A DNA stretch of 64,000 bases from Fasciola hepatica (Eukaryota > Platyhelminthes > Trematoda > Plagiorchiida > Fasciolidae), in NCBI GenBank assembly GCA_948099385.1, contig CANUEZ040000104.1, positions 1,057,001 through 1,121,000 on the forward strand. The letters run 5' to 3'. The notes beneath the pieces are model-generated. The model searched no databases and was not told the origin of the DNA. It was given only the letters and a program-made list of their open reading frames with translations. The translations under genes were made by a program, and so were the position numbers. This document shows, in pieces, positions 33,051 through 45,343 of this stretch; the first letter of the stretch is position 1; every line of letters begins with the position of its first letter.

Positions 33051-34385
33051 AAATAAGAGAAATGTTTAGGTGAAACAAAGTTTTTGAAGCACTGAAACAG
33101 ACATTGTCGGTGAAACCCTGAAGTTGAGATTTGACCCTGATCAGAAGCAACAAATGCATTAGGAAAATAACGGTCGTAGTCGATGTAGGTGGTGGCCTGG
33201 CGAGAGAATGCCGTCTCACGCTCAAGTCAGCGGCTTAGTGGCTTTGCTACATCCTCGAATGAGAATACCGTATCGCGTTCAGGTCAGCAGAGCACGTCCA
33301 CACACCCGTCCGTGAATGACGCTCCTCTCAGACTTTCCGGTTGGAAGATCGTTTGCCCAGCACATTTTCACGGCTAGGTCAAACACGATCTTCACGACTG
33401 CGTTTTGCAGTGATAACTTCCGTGTTTACCGTTTCGACGCGATTTCACATGCATCACTAGTTGTTACTGTATAATTACCATATCCATTGCGGTAGCTACG
33501 CCCGTTTTCCGTCTCTTCGTTTCATAAAACCTCACCATATGATACGCTTCGTTGGTTTACGAAATTCTGAGAATTTTGGCACCAACGCTCGCATTCCGGC
33601 TCGAACCGGCTGTTGTTGTTTTTTGTCATTGACGAACCTACCGATTTGGCATCCGGATATCGTATTAGTGAACGGTTATCCCACGCTGTACGCTATTGGT
33701 GTGGCGTACCAGGATGACGATTCACGCAACCGATGTCGCTGGCAACGAATCTGGTTTAAAACTTACCAACATGCCACGGTCCCTGCCTCCCACTGTTTTC
33801 GTCCGCCAGCATACTACAGCACAGCTGCACTCATGTATTTCGCACGCATTCACGTGCACGAATATTATTTTTATGCCTTTACCTCCCTAACATTCTTCGA
33901 AAGATTTCCAGACACTTATCGGCAGGTCCTGCCTGGGACCGGAGGTAAGCTAGGTGAAGGCTGGGTTACGTGTCACTGATAGTGTGCGATGTCAGTAAGG
34001 ACGCAAACGTCCCTCTCGGGAGCGTAGGAAGTGCTAAAGAGTAGTCCTCTTAAGCCGATATTACGGCTGCACCTGGAGATGATTTAAAACTAAGTCCGTT
34101 ATTGAGGCCGTGACATCTTCAAGGAAGCCCCTTAGGCGTAGGAAAACCTCTGGCTTGGGCCGAGGATCCTACTTGTCTCAAATTACAGCTCTTACGCTGC
34201 GAACCAAACCTCTGGATGATGAGGGATAGATGCCACTGGTTTAAGCGTAACGGCAAATAAAGAGAGATCTGTTTGGAGCCGCGTCTTACCTTCAGATATG
34301 TTTAAGCTGTGGTAAAATGTCGAAAAAAGTGTATATCGTACAGCGGAAATAAGACGTAAAACAGCGAAAATTACAGACTCACCGG
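33051..34385. other. no recognised gene; imperfect tandem duplication
   Basis: At about 33,205-33,290 two copies of GAGAATRCCGTMTCRCG followed by TTCARGTCAGC-like sequence lie some 57 bases apart. Open frame 33,461-33,979 (+, 172 aa) has no recognisable motif. The left part may hold the 5' LTR and leader of Gypsy-2, not provable here. Confidence 0.4.
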
Positions 34386-34389
34386 ATTT

Positions 34390-34672
34390 CTCTTTATTAC
34401 ATGCTTGCGCATGAGCGCAGTGGATGGGGCAATCACCCCATAGCCACGAAGGCCCGCGCGGCATTGGCAGCGGCAGCGCTGCAGTATTAGGGATAATCGG
34501 CAACCGGACCCTGAGATTTAGAGTGGCGCAGAACCAAATAGGGTCCCAATACGTCAGGTGTAGTAACGATCCGGACGACAGTGGATTACTGTCTACCACT
34601 GAAGTAACCGGTGATGGCTTGGATTCGAACCTCGGACCTCCACTTGACCACCACCGGATTATTCAGAGAAGA
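34390..34672 (-). mobile_element. tRNA-derived SINE (family 1), minus strand
   Basis: On the minus strand a pol III B box (GGTTCGAATCC at 34,632-34,622) is followed by CTTCAGTGGTAGACAGTAAT and a tail ending CAAGCATGTAATAAA. The same order and wording occur at 62,397-62,667 (plus). Length about 280 bp. The A box is less clear (GGTGGTCAAGTGG). Confidence 0.75.
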
Positions 34673-34679
34673 ACGAGCT

Positions 34680-35440
34680 GACCAAGATAGAAGACGTTCG
34701 ACTAGCGTTCTAGGAACGTGTATTCTCTCAGATCTTATGGCGACCTACCAGCGAAATCCGCTCGATCGAATGAACAGAGAAGCTCGAGTTGGTAGACAGA
34801 TGCGACAGTATATTCTATATATCGTGGGACCAGAACAGTACGGATACGAGAAATGCACGAAAGCGAACGAACAACGACAAAGCAAAAAACGAACTGTGCC
34901 CCTGCAGTCGTCGAAAGTCGGTAGTATGTCAAGGGCGAGGTCGACGGTGGCCTCGCTAGGATCAGTTCAGTTAGAAGTACGCTACCGAAGAAAACTTTGA
35001 TTGAAGCCGTGTCAGAAAAGGTCGTAGAGAAAATAAATCCAAAATGATGTCCGAAAAATATTCACTTTCTCAGGACGATCGAAGTCACTACAAGCCTATG
35101 GTTTCCTTTTAAAGAATGCAAAATAGTGGCTTAGAATGACAGGGATGAGATAGCTGTACCTGTTTAGCAAAACGATGGAAATTTGAAGCCATATTGATTT
35201 TGCGCTTTCACTTTTCCGAACCGTGGGCATGCCCATATGGGTCCCGCTAGCAATGCCCACACTTCGTACTGATATTACCCTATGCTTGCCTTCAGTGTGC
35301 CCTAATGAGCATCGCATGAGCGTGCTGCTTGGGGGTCTGCTTTCAAAAACACTCAGAACTCTTGATGTTGAGGACCCATTCCTTCTCTGGATTAACGATT
35401 TCTCGAATGAAAAGTTGGTAAAAATTTACGTTAAGGAATG
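34680..35440. other. no recognised gene
   Basis: Short frames only, for example 34,611-35,000 (+) overlapping the SINE and 35,223-35,441 (+). No motif recognised. Confidence 0.4.
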
Positions 35441-36365
35441 AAACCTAGTGTGCAATTTATACATGCCCACATTAAATCCCATAAGGTTGCCATGAGACTG
35501 AAAAAGGCAGCAGCAGTGGTCATGCATAAATGGGGACCCCGCTGTTAAATAGAAGACGATAGACCGGAAAGCCTAACTGGCGTTCTATGCAAGGTGCTGG
35601 AAGAGATCATTCGGGCGCATGCTTGCCGGCATCTAGGGGATTCTATGCCATGGTCAGCTCAGTATGGATTTCTAAAATTACATCCGACTTGGTCAGTCTC
35701 GTGCTTCCAAGACGAATTCATTCGCAGAGTAGATGAAGGTAAACAGGGAGAAGTATGTAATCTTGATTCTAACAATGCGTTTGAATCTGTATCATCAGCT
35801 TTTGCTAATCAAGTTGGGGTCACTTAGTGTAAGTGAATAGACTCAAGAATGGCTATCAGACTTCATCGACAGGGCATTTTCGTCATAGTAGGTGATAAGA
35901 AGTCACCAGTGGAGCACCGTAGGCATCCATACTAGGCCCCATTACTGCTTCTACTTGTAAAAGCTCTTCTACAGTCACCTGCCTTCTTTTTCCCAGACGG
36001 TGTGAAATTAGTGGAGGCTCAGTGAGGAAGAGGTCTAAACAGAGACGTCTGCCATTCAAAAATGGGCGAACAAGTCGAACTCACCTTTCAATACTGAGAA
36101 AAGCCACTTGTTGTGACGGACAGCGACAAGCCTAGTGGTCGTACGCGACCAATTCCCATTCCAAATATTTGACTTGGTTTTCCTATAGGTGCAGTAAGCG
36201 GGATTGAAAACCTTGGAATCTGGGTGACATCTGATCGTAAGTAGTCAGATCGGTTCGCAGTAGCTGCACAGGAGGCACGCGGAGAACTCTTAAGATTGAT
36301 GTCCGCATTGTCACACCAAAAACCGGAGGCTTTCTTACCGCTGTACATGGTTATAGTTAACGATT
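35440..36365 (+). pseudogene. CR1-2 reverse transcriptase remnant, left part
   Basis: A decayed relative of CR1-1: AAAVVMHKWGPRC, ESLTGVLCKVLEEIIRAH, QYGFLKLHPTWSV and VCNLDSNNAFESV for the fingers, then IENLGIWVTSDRK and ARGELLRLMSAL of the thumb. Many frame changes. It breaks at about 36,365 and resumes at 38,420; the gap holds RTE-D and another repeat. Confidence 0.75.
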
Positions 36366-36394
36366 ACGACGAGACTACACCTTGAGGTAGTAAT

Positions 36395-37640
36395 GGTTTG
36401 TGTGCTCCAGTTAGAATTTTTGAAACCTTTAAAATACATTTATGTTGTGTCTCCGAAACACGCATACAAGACCGAAATTCAGTGTCAACACTTCGCTCCC
36501 TAGATACAACCTCGGCTTCCAGTTCCACACTTTGCGTGTCGGGTGATTCGGTGTCTAGTGCTCGTGTTCAGACTAGCATTGCATCCCTTTAAGCGTGAAG
36601 GCTGAGCGTACACTGCTCGACTGGATGCCAGTCAGCAGCCGTCTGTGTGCAATTTGGTTGAATGGTCCTGTGCATGTCAACAGCACTAGACTAAAGCGCC
36701 GATGCTTGCTCCGCAGCGTGCGCTCTATGGACATCATGGCTGTTGCTGTTGATTTCAGTACTCAAGTCGGAAGCCTAGACGAGACGGAGAGAAATATGGG
36801 ATGCCGGTATGGCGTTCCAGCCAATCGAACTTATAACGGTGGTCGACTCACTCAACTGTTATCCGACCATGGACTGTTCCTAGCGAGTACAAATTTCTCG
36901 CACAAATAGTGACACCGGCTAACCTGGCGTCCCCTGCGCCTTCACAGCGTTGGACTCAGACCGACCATATTGCCATCAGTTACCGCTGGTGCGCATCAAT
37001 TCAAGACTGTCGATCATTTTGGTCCACGTCTGTAGACGCTGATCACGCGCGCTTCAGCTTGCGCCTCGTCGGTGGCCGAAACAACGCCAAATCGAGTCGT
37101 CCCCCGCATCTGCTACTGGACAATAACCAACGATCTGCTTTCCGAACAGAATTATCCACCAGGTTATTGATGCAGCCAGATGCCCAGGATCCATAAGAGC
37201 GATGGACAGAAATCAAACAGGCTTTACGTGTGGCTGCTGATGCTACCCAAGGTCCAACAACTAGACACACACAGAAACGATGGATATCTGCATCCCCAGT
37301 CGCACCGTTAGATGTGCGCAGATCGATTCCTCCAAATCCCGGATACGATGATACATGGAGATGCCTAAAACGCCAACTGATTTGGAGCCTGGAAGATGAC
37401 CGTGAGCAGTGGTGGATTTCGAGAGATGAAAAAGCTACGGCGATTGGCAACAGCCACATTCTTTTCCGTCTGATTAGAAAAACCGACCCATGTAAACCAC
37501 GTGTTAGTAAATTAATCAAAGAGGCGAACGGCTCACTGATTCAAACTCAGAAGCGTCGTTTCGTTCGCTGGGCGAAGCATTTCGAGATGCAGTTTAATTG
37601 GCCTTTATTCTCCTCAGATTTGCTCATTAGCGCAAGGGTA
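36395..37640 (+). mobile_element. RTE-D fragment (endonuclease and linker)
   Basis: Frames 36,398-36,592, 36,595-36,909, 36,909-37,196 and 37,230-37,967 give an RTE endonuclease and linker: CCVSETRIQD, TQVGSLDETE, GGRLTQLLSDHGLFLASTN, WTQTDHIAISYRW, SVDADHARF, then DDREQWWISRDEKATAIGN, LFRLIRKT and RFVRWAKHFEMQF. Stops at frame ends show decay. The reverse transcriptase part is missing, so this copy is truncated at its 3' side. Confidence 0.75.
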
Positions 37641-37714
37641 CAGCTCTTGTTGTGGATAGCAGTCCTCCGTAGGAAGCGAAGGTTCTCCGTAAGATCCACC
37701 ACTGTTCAGGCCCC

Positions 37715-37900
37715 CAATCAGTTGGCGCCATCACGAGGAGACTGCGCTTTGACGTGGTGTGATGGCTTGTGTGCTCCCATGACCCAAAGAGCTATGCAGG
37801 ATGACTTCCTTAATCTGGAAACGCAATCATGCCTCGCGCGTCGATGGATAGAGGCCAAAAAAAGTGCATTCTCTGAACCTACCGATTGTCATCGTCTGGT
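37715..37900 (+). repeat. unnamed dispersed repeat, copy 1
   Basis: About 150 bases including GACGTGGTGTGATGGCTTG and TGACCCAAAGAGCTAT match the minus strand of 50,650-50,810 at roughly 80 percent by eye. In both the conceptual reading is close to LTWCDGLxxxMTQRAxQD. Family unknown. Confidence 0.6.
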
Positions 37901-38419
37901 TCTAATTGCAATGCCCCTGGAGACACTCGAACTAATGCACAGTGAGAGAATCACTTTACCAATCTAAAAACCTCCATTAGATGGACGTAAGAGTGGAGTA
38001 CCTAGGGTTCCTCTCGACAGTGAGAGAAGTCATTGCGTTCATGGGGCAGCTATCACCTACCTAAGTTGTGCAGCCCCCAACCCAGAGGATGCTTCCCTAT
38101 CCACGTTCCGCTTGCTCGATTGGGTGCATGGGGCTAAGGACCGAATCCGAAAAGCGGATCAGTAACGAAGCACCAGCGAAAACAAGAGAAGATACGTGCA
38201 ACAATCAGGTCTCACGTAACAGACTAGAAGAAGTTCCTTCACGGGTTCCTCGGTAACGTACCCGTGCTTGGTTAACGCCTTACTGCCTTGTGGGTGAGAC
38301 GTTTTAGTCGAAGGCCCCGGTTAAGGTACCCGAAGAAAAACCCTTTCTGCGGCGTGGGCAGCCGCGAAGTAAGATGTGCCCAGAAATCCCTAGCATCCTG
38401 TATGTAAAGAGCTTCAGTT

Positions 38420-39170
38420 AAACCTTTTAGAATACGATGTGCAGGCATGGTTGACCTTCTGCATCAAAGGTACTGCCTGTCTGGAGAAACTGCTGAAGCT
38501 TTCCACCCCGGTGCCTGCGGGTAAGAATGGCAAGACGTACGAGAAGAGACTCCGGGACCTTGGGATTATCTCTACGGAAAGGGTGAAACTTCGAGGGAAT
38601 CCAGTAGAGCTGTTCAATATATTTAAAAGCTTTTCTGGTTTAGCCCGGGAGTTTATCCCAGATAGCTTCAGACTATCAAACAAGAGATCACGAGGAGAAG
38701 CTTACGGAAGTTCTAGCTAGGTTACTAACCAGATTGCGCTTCCTCAGGAGCAGTTTATTTAATAACTGGAACAGCCCGCCTTGTGTAATGTTAGACCTGC
38801 GTAACGTTCAGTCCTTCAAAGAAGTCCTAGATCGTAAGTAGAACGAGATTATTACTGACAGTGAGTTTTGCGCATGTTCACTAGGCAGACAGAGAATATC
38901 GCTAGAGTCCATCTGATATGCTTTGTTATTGAACATTTTCGTTTGTTGCACAATGACTCGATGCAGTTAATGTGCGATGATGTTCTGCGCCTTCCTTTTC
39001 TGGCCGGCAATCGATGAAATACACTACGCAGTGGTGCCCCACTTGTGTGCCTACCCCCGATGGAATTCTTAACTTTCGAATGGCTGTGGCTATTACCTGT
39101 TCTGTGCAAAATAAACTGAATACAACTGAGCATCGGGTCTCGAGAGAGTCAGCCATCAGTCTTGCATTTC
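38420..39170 (+). pseudogene. CR1-2 right part: C-terminal domain and 3' UTR
   Basis: Picks up where 36,365 left off: VQAWLTFCIKGTACLEKL, NGKTYEKRLRDLGI, PVELFNIFKSFSGL, then the NVQSFK-type end at 38,800-38,840. The 3' UTR at 38,930-39,150 matches CR1-1 at 20,690-20,900. Confidence 0.75.
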
Positions 39171-39174
39171 TGTG

Positions 39175-39425
39175 CTCTGGTTTTGGCTTCTTTCTCGCGG
39201 TATCGTCGAGTTAATTTTAAAAAGAATAGAAGCAAAGAGAATGATCTAAGAAAAACCACCCCCCCCCATGGGAAGCTAGTGATAGCAAAGGTACCAGGGG
39301 AAAAAAACTAAAGAAACCGCCCAGGCTGTGGTAGTCGCAAACCCAGATCAAGAAATCGGTACGCCGGGACAAAGAAAAGAAATGTCGACCCCGACATCGG
39401 TTAAACGGGTAGCCAACTTTGCCTA
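39175..39425. other. no recognised gene
   Basis: A gap between CR1-2 and CR1-3 with a run of C at 39,260-39,268. Nothing else is seen. Confidence 0.4.
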
Positions 39426-39439
39426 CACAATATACAGGC

Positions 39440-40560
39440 AGTAACAACAGAGGTGGGAATTATCCACGCAGACCCGATAATAGTCTGCATATATCGCGGC
39501 CTTTCATCCCACGAAGAAAAGGATGCGCGGTTGGCCAGCTACCCAGTGAACCGGATGAGTGTGGGCTCCAAGATATTAGTTTTACGGAACTTCAGTGCGC
39601 TAGAGGTGAATTGGTTCGATGAATCGGCAACCGGGAGACCCTTCGGGACGTTGTTAGAAGACTCTCTGCATAGGACACCGATACAACGCGTCATAAAAGA
39701 AACAAGGTGGAAACAGAGGACATCCATCCTAGATTTAGAAATCGAGTACCAAGGAGACATCGCAGATCTGTCCGCTTAGGATCCATTGGGGAAATTCGCC
39801 AATGGGTTGCTCTGACTAACATTAAGCACTTTGAAAGCCTCCAGACAGGTTTCACCAAACTGACTAGGAAACCCTCAGAGAGGTGGGACAGAGTGTAGGC
39901 TGGTTGGTCTAAAAGAGGTAACAATTACGTAGAAAGACTAGTGCTGCATAAGAGATGGAATAGAAAAACTAACTGTTCGGTGGGCTTCACTGGGAAGGGT
40001 ACGAAGGCGTGGGGCTCAGCTGTGGACCATCCGAGTCCGGAGACCATCACAGATGAAGATGGCAGCATGGGCGAGATACAGGGATATCGGTAGCCACCGG
40101 CGTTTCCTTCATTACGAAACCACAAGGACCAGGTTTGCGGCAACACAAACGAAGTGCCGGTGGCAGTATGAAATAAAGCTGAGAAAAAGCACCAAAGCCA
40201 ACTCGAAGGCGTATTTTAAATGCATACATTTGAAGGCGGTCTTCAGGGTATCGGTCTGAAACGTCAAGGATGACCAGAATAGACATACCGCAACCAACGA
40301 GGTAAAGACGAACGTGCCGGTGCTTTTCTTCCAGTGGGTACACAGGGTAGACAGTGGTGCGCTTGGTTGGTTTTCAGAAGACCGGAATAATGTACCAGCC
40401 ATGGCGGATGCGGAGTTAAAACATTGGAGATAGTCAGGTCTATGGGAAAGTTGGTGGTGCACAAAACGGCAGGACCAGGTGGTAATCATCCGGCCATCCT
40501 AAGGCCTCTAGTTGCCGTGCTTGTGGGGATCCTGACCACACTGTTCAATGCATCTATGAA
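39440..40560 (+). pseudogene. CR1-3 fragment: endonuclease end, linker, RT start
   Basis: Frame 39,453-39,779 reads VCIYRGLSSHEEKDARLASY, KILVLRNFSALEVNWFD (family LVLGDFNAPEVNW; the catalytic GDFN is RNFS here) and TSILDLEIEYQGDIADL. Further on are SKAYFKCIHLKA and, near 40,455-40,560, TAGPGGNHPAILRPL, the start of the RT fingers. It stops at about 40,585, where an RTE 5' UTR begins. Confidence 0.7.
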
Positions 40561-40589
40561 AGGGGTGTCATCCCGAAGGACTGGCTAAG

Positions 40590-41120
40590 GTCCGGGGTGT
40601 ATAGTGTCTGCTTGGAGTGGCACCTCTAAGCTGTTAGACTGTCGTGCCCTTGGAATATCCTCCATCATGTACCCGGCTCTCACCTGTGGCTCTATGAAGC
40701 TGAAGCACGCATCAGCGGCCTCTCTCCGGCTAACCGCTCAGCAGGCGGGTTGAGAGTGACCGAGGTCCAAAAATTTTGGTGAAACGGCGTTCGATATGCA
40801 AAAACAGTTGCCCTTGAATAGGCGGGTGAGATTTAATTTATGGTCCAACGGCTTTTAGGGAAAACTGTCAGACTAACAGGGCTGTATGGACTCCTGGGTG
40901 GAATTCAATTTCATCGAATGGTGAACGAGCTCCTAAGGAACCGCCAGCAATCATGCATCAACACGCTGCTGTCTTGCAGCCCACACTTAGTCGTGCAAAG
41001 GCTAGAGGTGCGTCCTCGGAAAAAAATCTAGTGACCCTGGGGACGTCTGTCGTACCAAACACCCACGAAACTTCGTGGTTATGTCATCCACACGCTCTTT
41101 TATCCACGGTACGGTTGAGG
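40590..41120 (+). mobile_element. RTE 5' UTR fragment without coding part
   Basis: Matches 58,765-59,225, the leader of RTE-A, through TGAAGCTGAAGCA(C/T)GCATCAGCGG, a GGCGGG(T/C)GAGAT segment, CTGCTG(T/C)CTTGCAG and CTGGGGAC. It ends without reaching an endonuclease frame. Confidence 0.7.
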
Positions 41121-41229
41121 GTCTGTACCTCTTCCACTACACTCATGCACAATGATGTATTAAAAAAGGGTCGCAATCGTCTCATCACCAATCGAGATGA
41201 CATCGTCAGTACGCACAAACACCACAAGT

Positions 41230-42470
41230 ATTGAGAAATGGGTCGGTAGTTTCTGGGTTGGAAAGAACCACCACGCTTTGGGATGAGGAAAATGTATGCA
41301 GTTTTCCAACCTGAAGGAAATACGTTATTTTGTAAAGACTAATTGAGTAGACGGCGGAGAATCGGCACAAGTTCTGGTACATAGATTTTCTGCACAATTG
41401 AGAGAATGCCATCCAAGCCAGGAGATTTGGACGTGCCAAGAACTTGGTATGATCGCATCTCAAACTCCACTGTACGTCAACACTGCGAAAACAACGACTT
41501 TCTTCATTCCTCCAACGACGTCGCCTATAGTGGTTTGGCCATGTTCATCGCCGACCCAAAACGTAACCTACGAAGGAGAGTCTACGGCAGTCACCGTGCT
41601 CACACGGGAAGTGTCGCCCTGGTAGTCTACTGTAGACATGGGTTAGCACTGATGAGGTAGACATGGATCGCCTAGGCCTTCAGTCGATCTTCGGAGTAGG
41701 CGACCAGCGCAGCAATTGGATTTTACGGTGTACACATCTTGCTACCAACCGGAACGCGTGGACAGCTACCATCAGACATCCAAGAAGCCGACTCCCCCCT
41801 CCAAGAGGTATTCGCATGAAATTAAAAGTAATTTGGAACTTGAACGTTTTTAGTGGTGATTTTGGCTCCAAAAGTCGGCTTGTGAGAATACGAGGGAGAA
41901 AATTCGGTAGGTGTATACGACAGTGGGGTTGGACACTAACATATCTGCAAAAGCTTCAAGCTTTTCTGATGGATCAGATACATATGTCCCTGAGAGATTG
42001 GCGATAAATGGAAATGATGATGGACAAAAATTACTGGAGATAACTTTCGTGAGGAACCAGAAAGAACGGCTACCAGAGGGACGCGTTGGTACCTTACGGT
42101 GAAAAAACTTGTTTATGGCCTTTGGCACGTTTACACAGTATTCGTTGCTTGCTCGTAAATAGCAGTCATGTGAGCGTCGGGAATGGCAACATTTTTTTTC
42201 ACACCGCGCAAATATATGCATTGGTGAATCATCCGGGGTGTATAAGTCTTCCGCGTTTAGAGTAATGATAGACAGACACATGCATGCCTTAAAGTATAGT
42301 TTCTGTAACATTCCTGGCAGAGATATTCGGATCACAAGTGAAGCAACATTCAGACCAGAGATAAAACTCCAGAGAATTGTGAATAGCCGTCCAGTCTGTT
42401 GCGTAGTAACATCAAAAATTGCGTCTGGAGGATGGCATCGGCTTGAGATTAAAAAGGTGTAGCAGGCACT
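41230..42470 (-). pseudogene. non-LTR retrotransposon fragment (Jockey/CR1-like), minus strand
   Basis: Reading minus: LEFYLWSECC then CARNVTETIL-like linker (42,460-42,350), SGSRSFWFLTKVISSNFCPSSFP and EKLEAFADMLVSNPTV (42,335-41,850), then after a decayed 300 bases SPGLDGILSIVQKIYVPELV, VFPSGWKTAYIFLIPKRG and NYRPIS (41,460-41,230), the RT fingers. The catalytic palm is missing. Confidence 0.65.
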
Positions 42471-42479
42471 TGATGAGAC

Positions 42480-43325
42480 AATGGTTCGGTGTACCGAGGG
42501 GAGGATTGTTTGGATGCCAGAAGGCCGAGGGTGTGTGGATGATCGCCGGGGCGGTCGGGGACCCGTGTGGATTAGCTGTGACGTGTTGTTAGTGACGGCA
42601 TATGCTTCCTATCGCGTCCCAGGGTACCGGTACCGAATGAGAGTGTAAGCCAGTCGCAGTTGTGGACACTAAAGGCCCTTGGATGGTTATATTGAAACTA
42701 GTGTCATTTATCAAAGTATCCTTCGTAGCCTGCGACAGCGAATCAAAAGGAGAACAACAGAATGTGCGGGAATAATGTTTTGAGAGTGATAATTTGAGTC
42801 TCATTCACAAGAGCTTGAACTCTCGGTTGAGAATATCAAAGCTGGGTAGACAAGATACTGTGACAGATTCATGGATATAGGCACAGACTCCGCCTTCAAA
42901 AAGAATGAGTGAAAATAAAACTGGATTGAGCCAGAGGAGGGAGAAATTTCAGTTTCGGACAAAAATAGGACCAGGGGGTGGATGGCAGGGAAGGTTCGAG
43001 ATATTGGTGCACAGAATCAGTATTACTGTTAAGTCCAACAATGTTTGTGAGTGCGAGTCGAGTGAGCGTTTCTAATAGCGAGTGCGCGTTAGTTTGATCG
43101 ATTGATAATTCGTTTTTAATAGGAGTGATGAGAGGAGCTGGCAACCCAGCCAGAGAGCTTGGAGTAGCAGACCACGTATGGCTTTTGAGCTGGGCGAGGG
43201 TGCTTCGTCGGGCGGCAGCCGAGACTGTCTACCACTTCTTTAGCTTGTCCTTTGTGTCAACTTCACACAGCTGTCCCGTCGCTCGTCTCGTAGTTTTGTG
43301 GTCTTTAGACAAATCTAACTACTGG
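42480..43325. other. no recognised gene
   Basis: Minus-strand frames at 42,804-42,589 and 43,144-42,896 could be upstream parts of the non-LTR fragment at 41,230-42,470 but carry no motif I can name. Confidence 0.4.
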
Positions 43326-43329
43326 AGCA

Positions 43330-43860
43330 GAGATCCATATATGAATCCAACCTTAGGACATCACAAAGCGCCCGGCTCTGATAGCCCTTCCCCAACTATG
43401 TTTAAAGATAGTGAAGTATAGTTTGTTGGAGAACTTCATCTGCTAGTCTTAAAGCTCTGAGATTCCAAGCAGGTGTCCTTGTGAGGAGAATCGATTGTTA
43501 TATCCATCTCAGAGAAGGGCTCGCGTAGTGATTGTGCCGACTATATGATATCGGCCTTATTTTAACAGCAACGAAGCTGCATGCCTCTGTCAGTTTACAG
43601 GTTGTGCCAAACGTGTGAAGAGAAAACTTACGAGAAGCAGGCTGGATATCGCACCGACCGTGGATTCATTGATCAAATCCTAACCCTACGACAGTTGCTT
43701 GAGCACCGTTATACCTTCCAAAGACTAACGATTATCATGTTCCTAGACTTTTACACGGCCCCCGACCCTGTCTATAGGACTACACTGTCAAACTGTTTAT
43801 TGAGAAATATATTACATGAGAATTTTGTTGATCGCGGAATAGTGATATCGCCATACCTCT
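43330..43860 (+). pseudogene. RTE-E fragment (reverse transcriptase fingers)
   Basis: HHKAPGSDSPSPTMFKD near 43,355 corresponds to the GPDxLPPxLFKD block. After breaks, 43,581-43,910 gives EKQAGYRTDRGFIDQILTLRQLLEHRYTFQRLTIIMFLDF, matching the RTE block RPGRGCIDQIFTLRQLLE. It decays before the active site. Confidence 0.7.
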
Positions 43861-43869
43861 GGTCCATGT

Positions 43870-44800
43870 TGCTACCTTACCGCGGTGGTCGGATTTGCGT
43901 GCTACGATGACCCCAAGAGCCACGTCGATTGGAGCGCAAAGCGCTCCTTCAGGGTCACCCATATCGGACTGATCGAAGTTGAGAAGCTTGAACAAAGCAA
44001 TGCGGCGTTGTTAGACGGCGTAATAGAATTTTCGTCTGGCAGCGAAGTCTCTACATAAATGTCACAGAGGCCCATAGACAGCAGCGTAACGTGCGCGAAT
44101 GTGGTGCATCACCAAATAGGACCATTGCCTCGGCTCCTACTCAGCTATTTGGGTGGAGTAGGATACATTAGGACGCGTTGGGCATCCTCGACTAGCTGGC
44201 CGCTATCTAAAAAGAGCGTGAACTGCTCCTTCGGTCACCGGCTTCCAACACAAGCTTGCTGTTGTTCGACAGGTAGCACTTGGCTGTGCATGGGTTCGAG
44301 TTACCACCTCGAACAAAAGGCCGACTGACACTAGTAACGTAATTTCGTACCTAATTACCAAGATCCTTCTGGAACAGTTCCACTTCACACACCGCTCATA
44401 GACAAGGGCTGTTCGGGACATCCATGGAACTGACTCATCCTCTCGCACGAGCTAGCCGCGTAGAAGTAAGTTGGTAACTCTGTTCGGGTTGGGGTCAACG
44501 TTTGCCATCTCCGGTGGAATGCAACAGGATCGCTCCATATCACCATTTCAACTTTGCCATAGGGGATATTCTACGGAACGCCTTCTCTGTTCTTCCAAAT
44601 CGTGTAATTGAACTTTTCCGAGGGAACAGAGTTTTTGACCTGGAATTTTCCAGTAATATCGCCCTGTTAGGTCGGAATTTACACGTAAAGCACTTCTGCA
44701 AGACTGGCAGAAGCCTGTGTATGACGATCAGATAGAAGTAGTGGATAACCTCGGGAGCTAGATCCCATCTAGAGGTGGTGTTGTTGAGGAGATCATACCA
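43870..44800. other. no recognised gene
   Basis: Short frames (for example 44,059-44,328 and 44,502-44,735, both +) lack known motifs. Confidence 0.4.
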
Positions 44801-44801
44801 A

Positions 44802-44804
<3 letters not shown>

Positions 44805-44875
<71 letters not shown>
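44805..44875. repeat. (TA)n microsatellite, about 70 bp
   Basis: Uninterrupted TA repeats about 280 bases upstream of the ERAL1 start codon. Confidence 0.95.
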
Positions 44876-44879
<4 letters not shown>

Positions 44880-45150
44880 TCATTTGAGTAAACTAAGTAA
44901 TAATGGCGTTTCGACCGAGTTCCGAATATTGTAGCTTTAGTTGTTTTAACTAATTTTCTATGCGTCGTGTGATCAGTTGAATGTCTAGCTTTCTGTGTGC
45001 TTCATATTGTCACGTTTTTCCCCGTGTCTGGTAAATACATTTCAAGGCTGTGAGCCGTTCGCCCATGAACTCTGCCGAAACTGCACGGAAAAGTTCAATT
45101 ACGATTCCATTTTACTGAGCATCATCGAACGCATTTTTTGACATTTTACG

Positions 45151-45343
45151 ATGAGTATTGGACGACTTTTCGGCCGCATGAGCTCACGGATCATTCATCG
45201 TTTGGACAAATTAAGTCTTTTTTCTCGTCCAGACCTCAGTTGTGCGTATTGTTTCTCACAGCGTGCATCCGATTCCACATCACCGGGCTCATTGTCTTCC
45301 GAAAGTTACCCCATTCAAAGCGTATGTGTTCCACACACAAAAG
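45151..45343 (+). CDS. ERAL1: ERAL1 exon 1 (presequence)
   Basis: ATG at 45,151, donor GTTAGT at 45,344, ending one base into a codon. That base plus CG from exon 2 makes Ala, so the phase closes. The peptide has five Arg and no acidic residue in its first 18. No homology supports it, only phase, position and presequence character. Confidence 0.6.

Noticed and set aside
33461..33979. 172-aa open frame
   Set aside because: No motif, no homologous copy in the window and no splice or start context; chance length in AT-balanced DNA is plausible.
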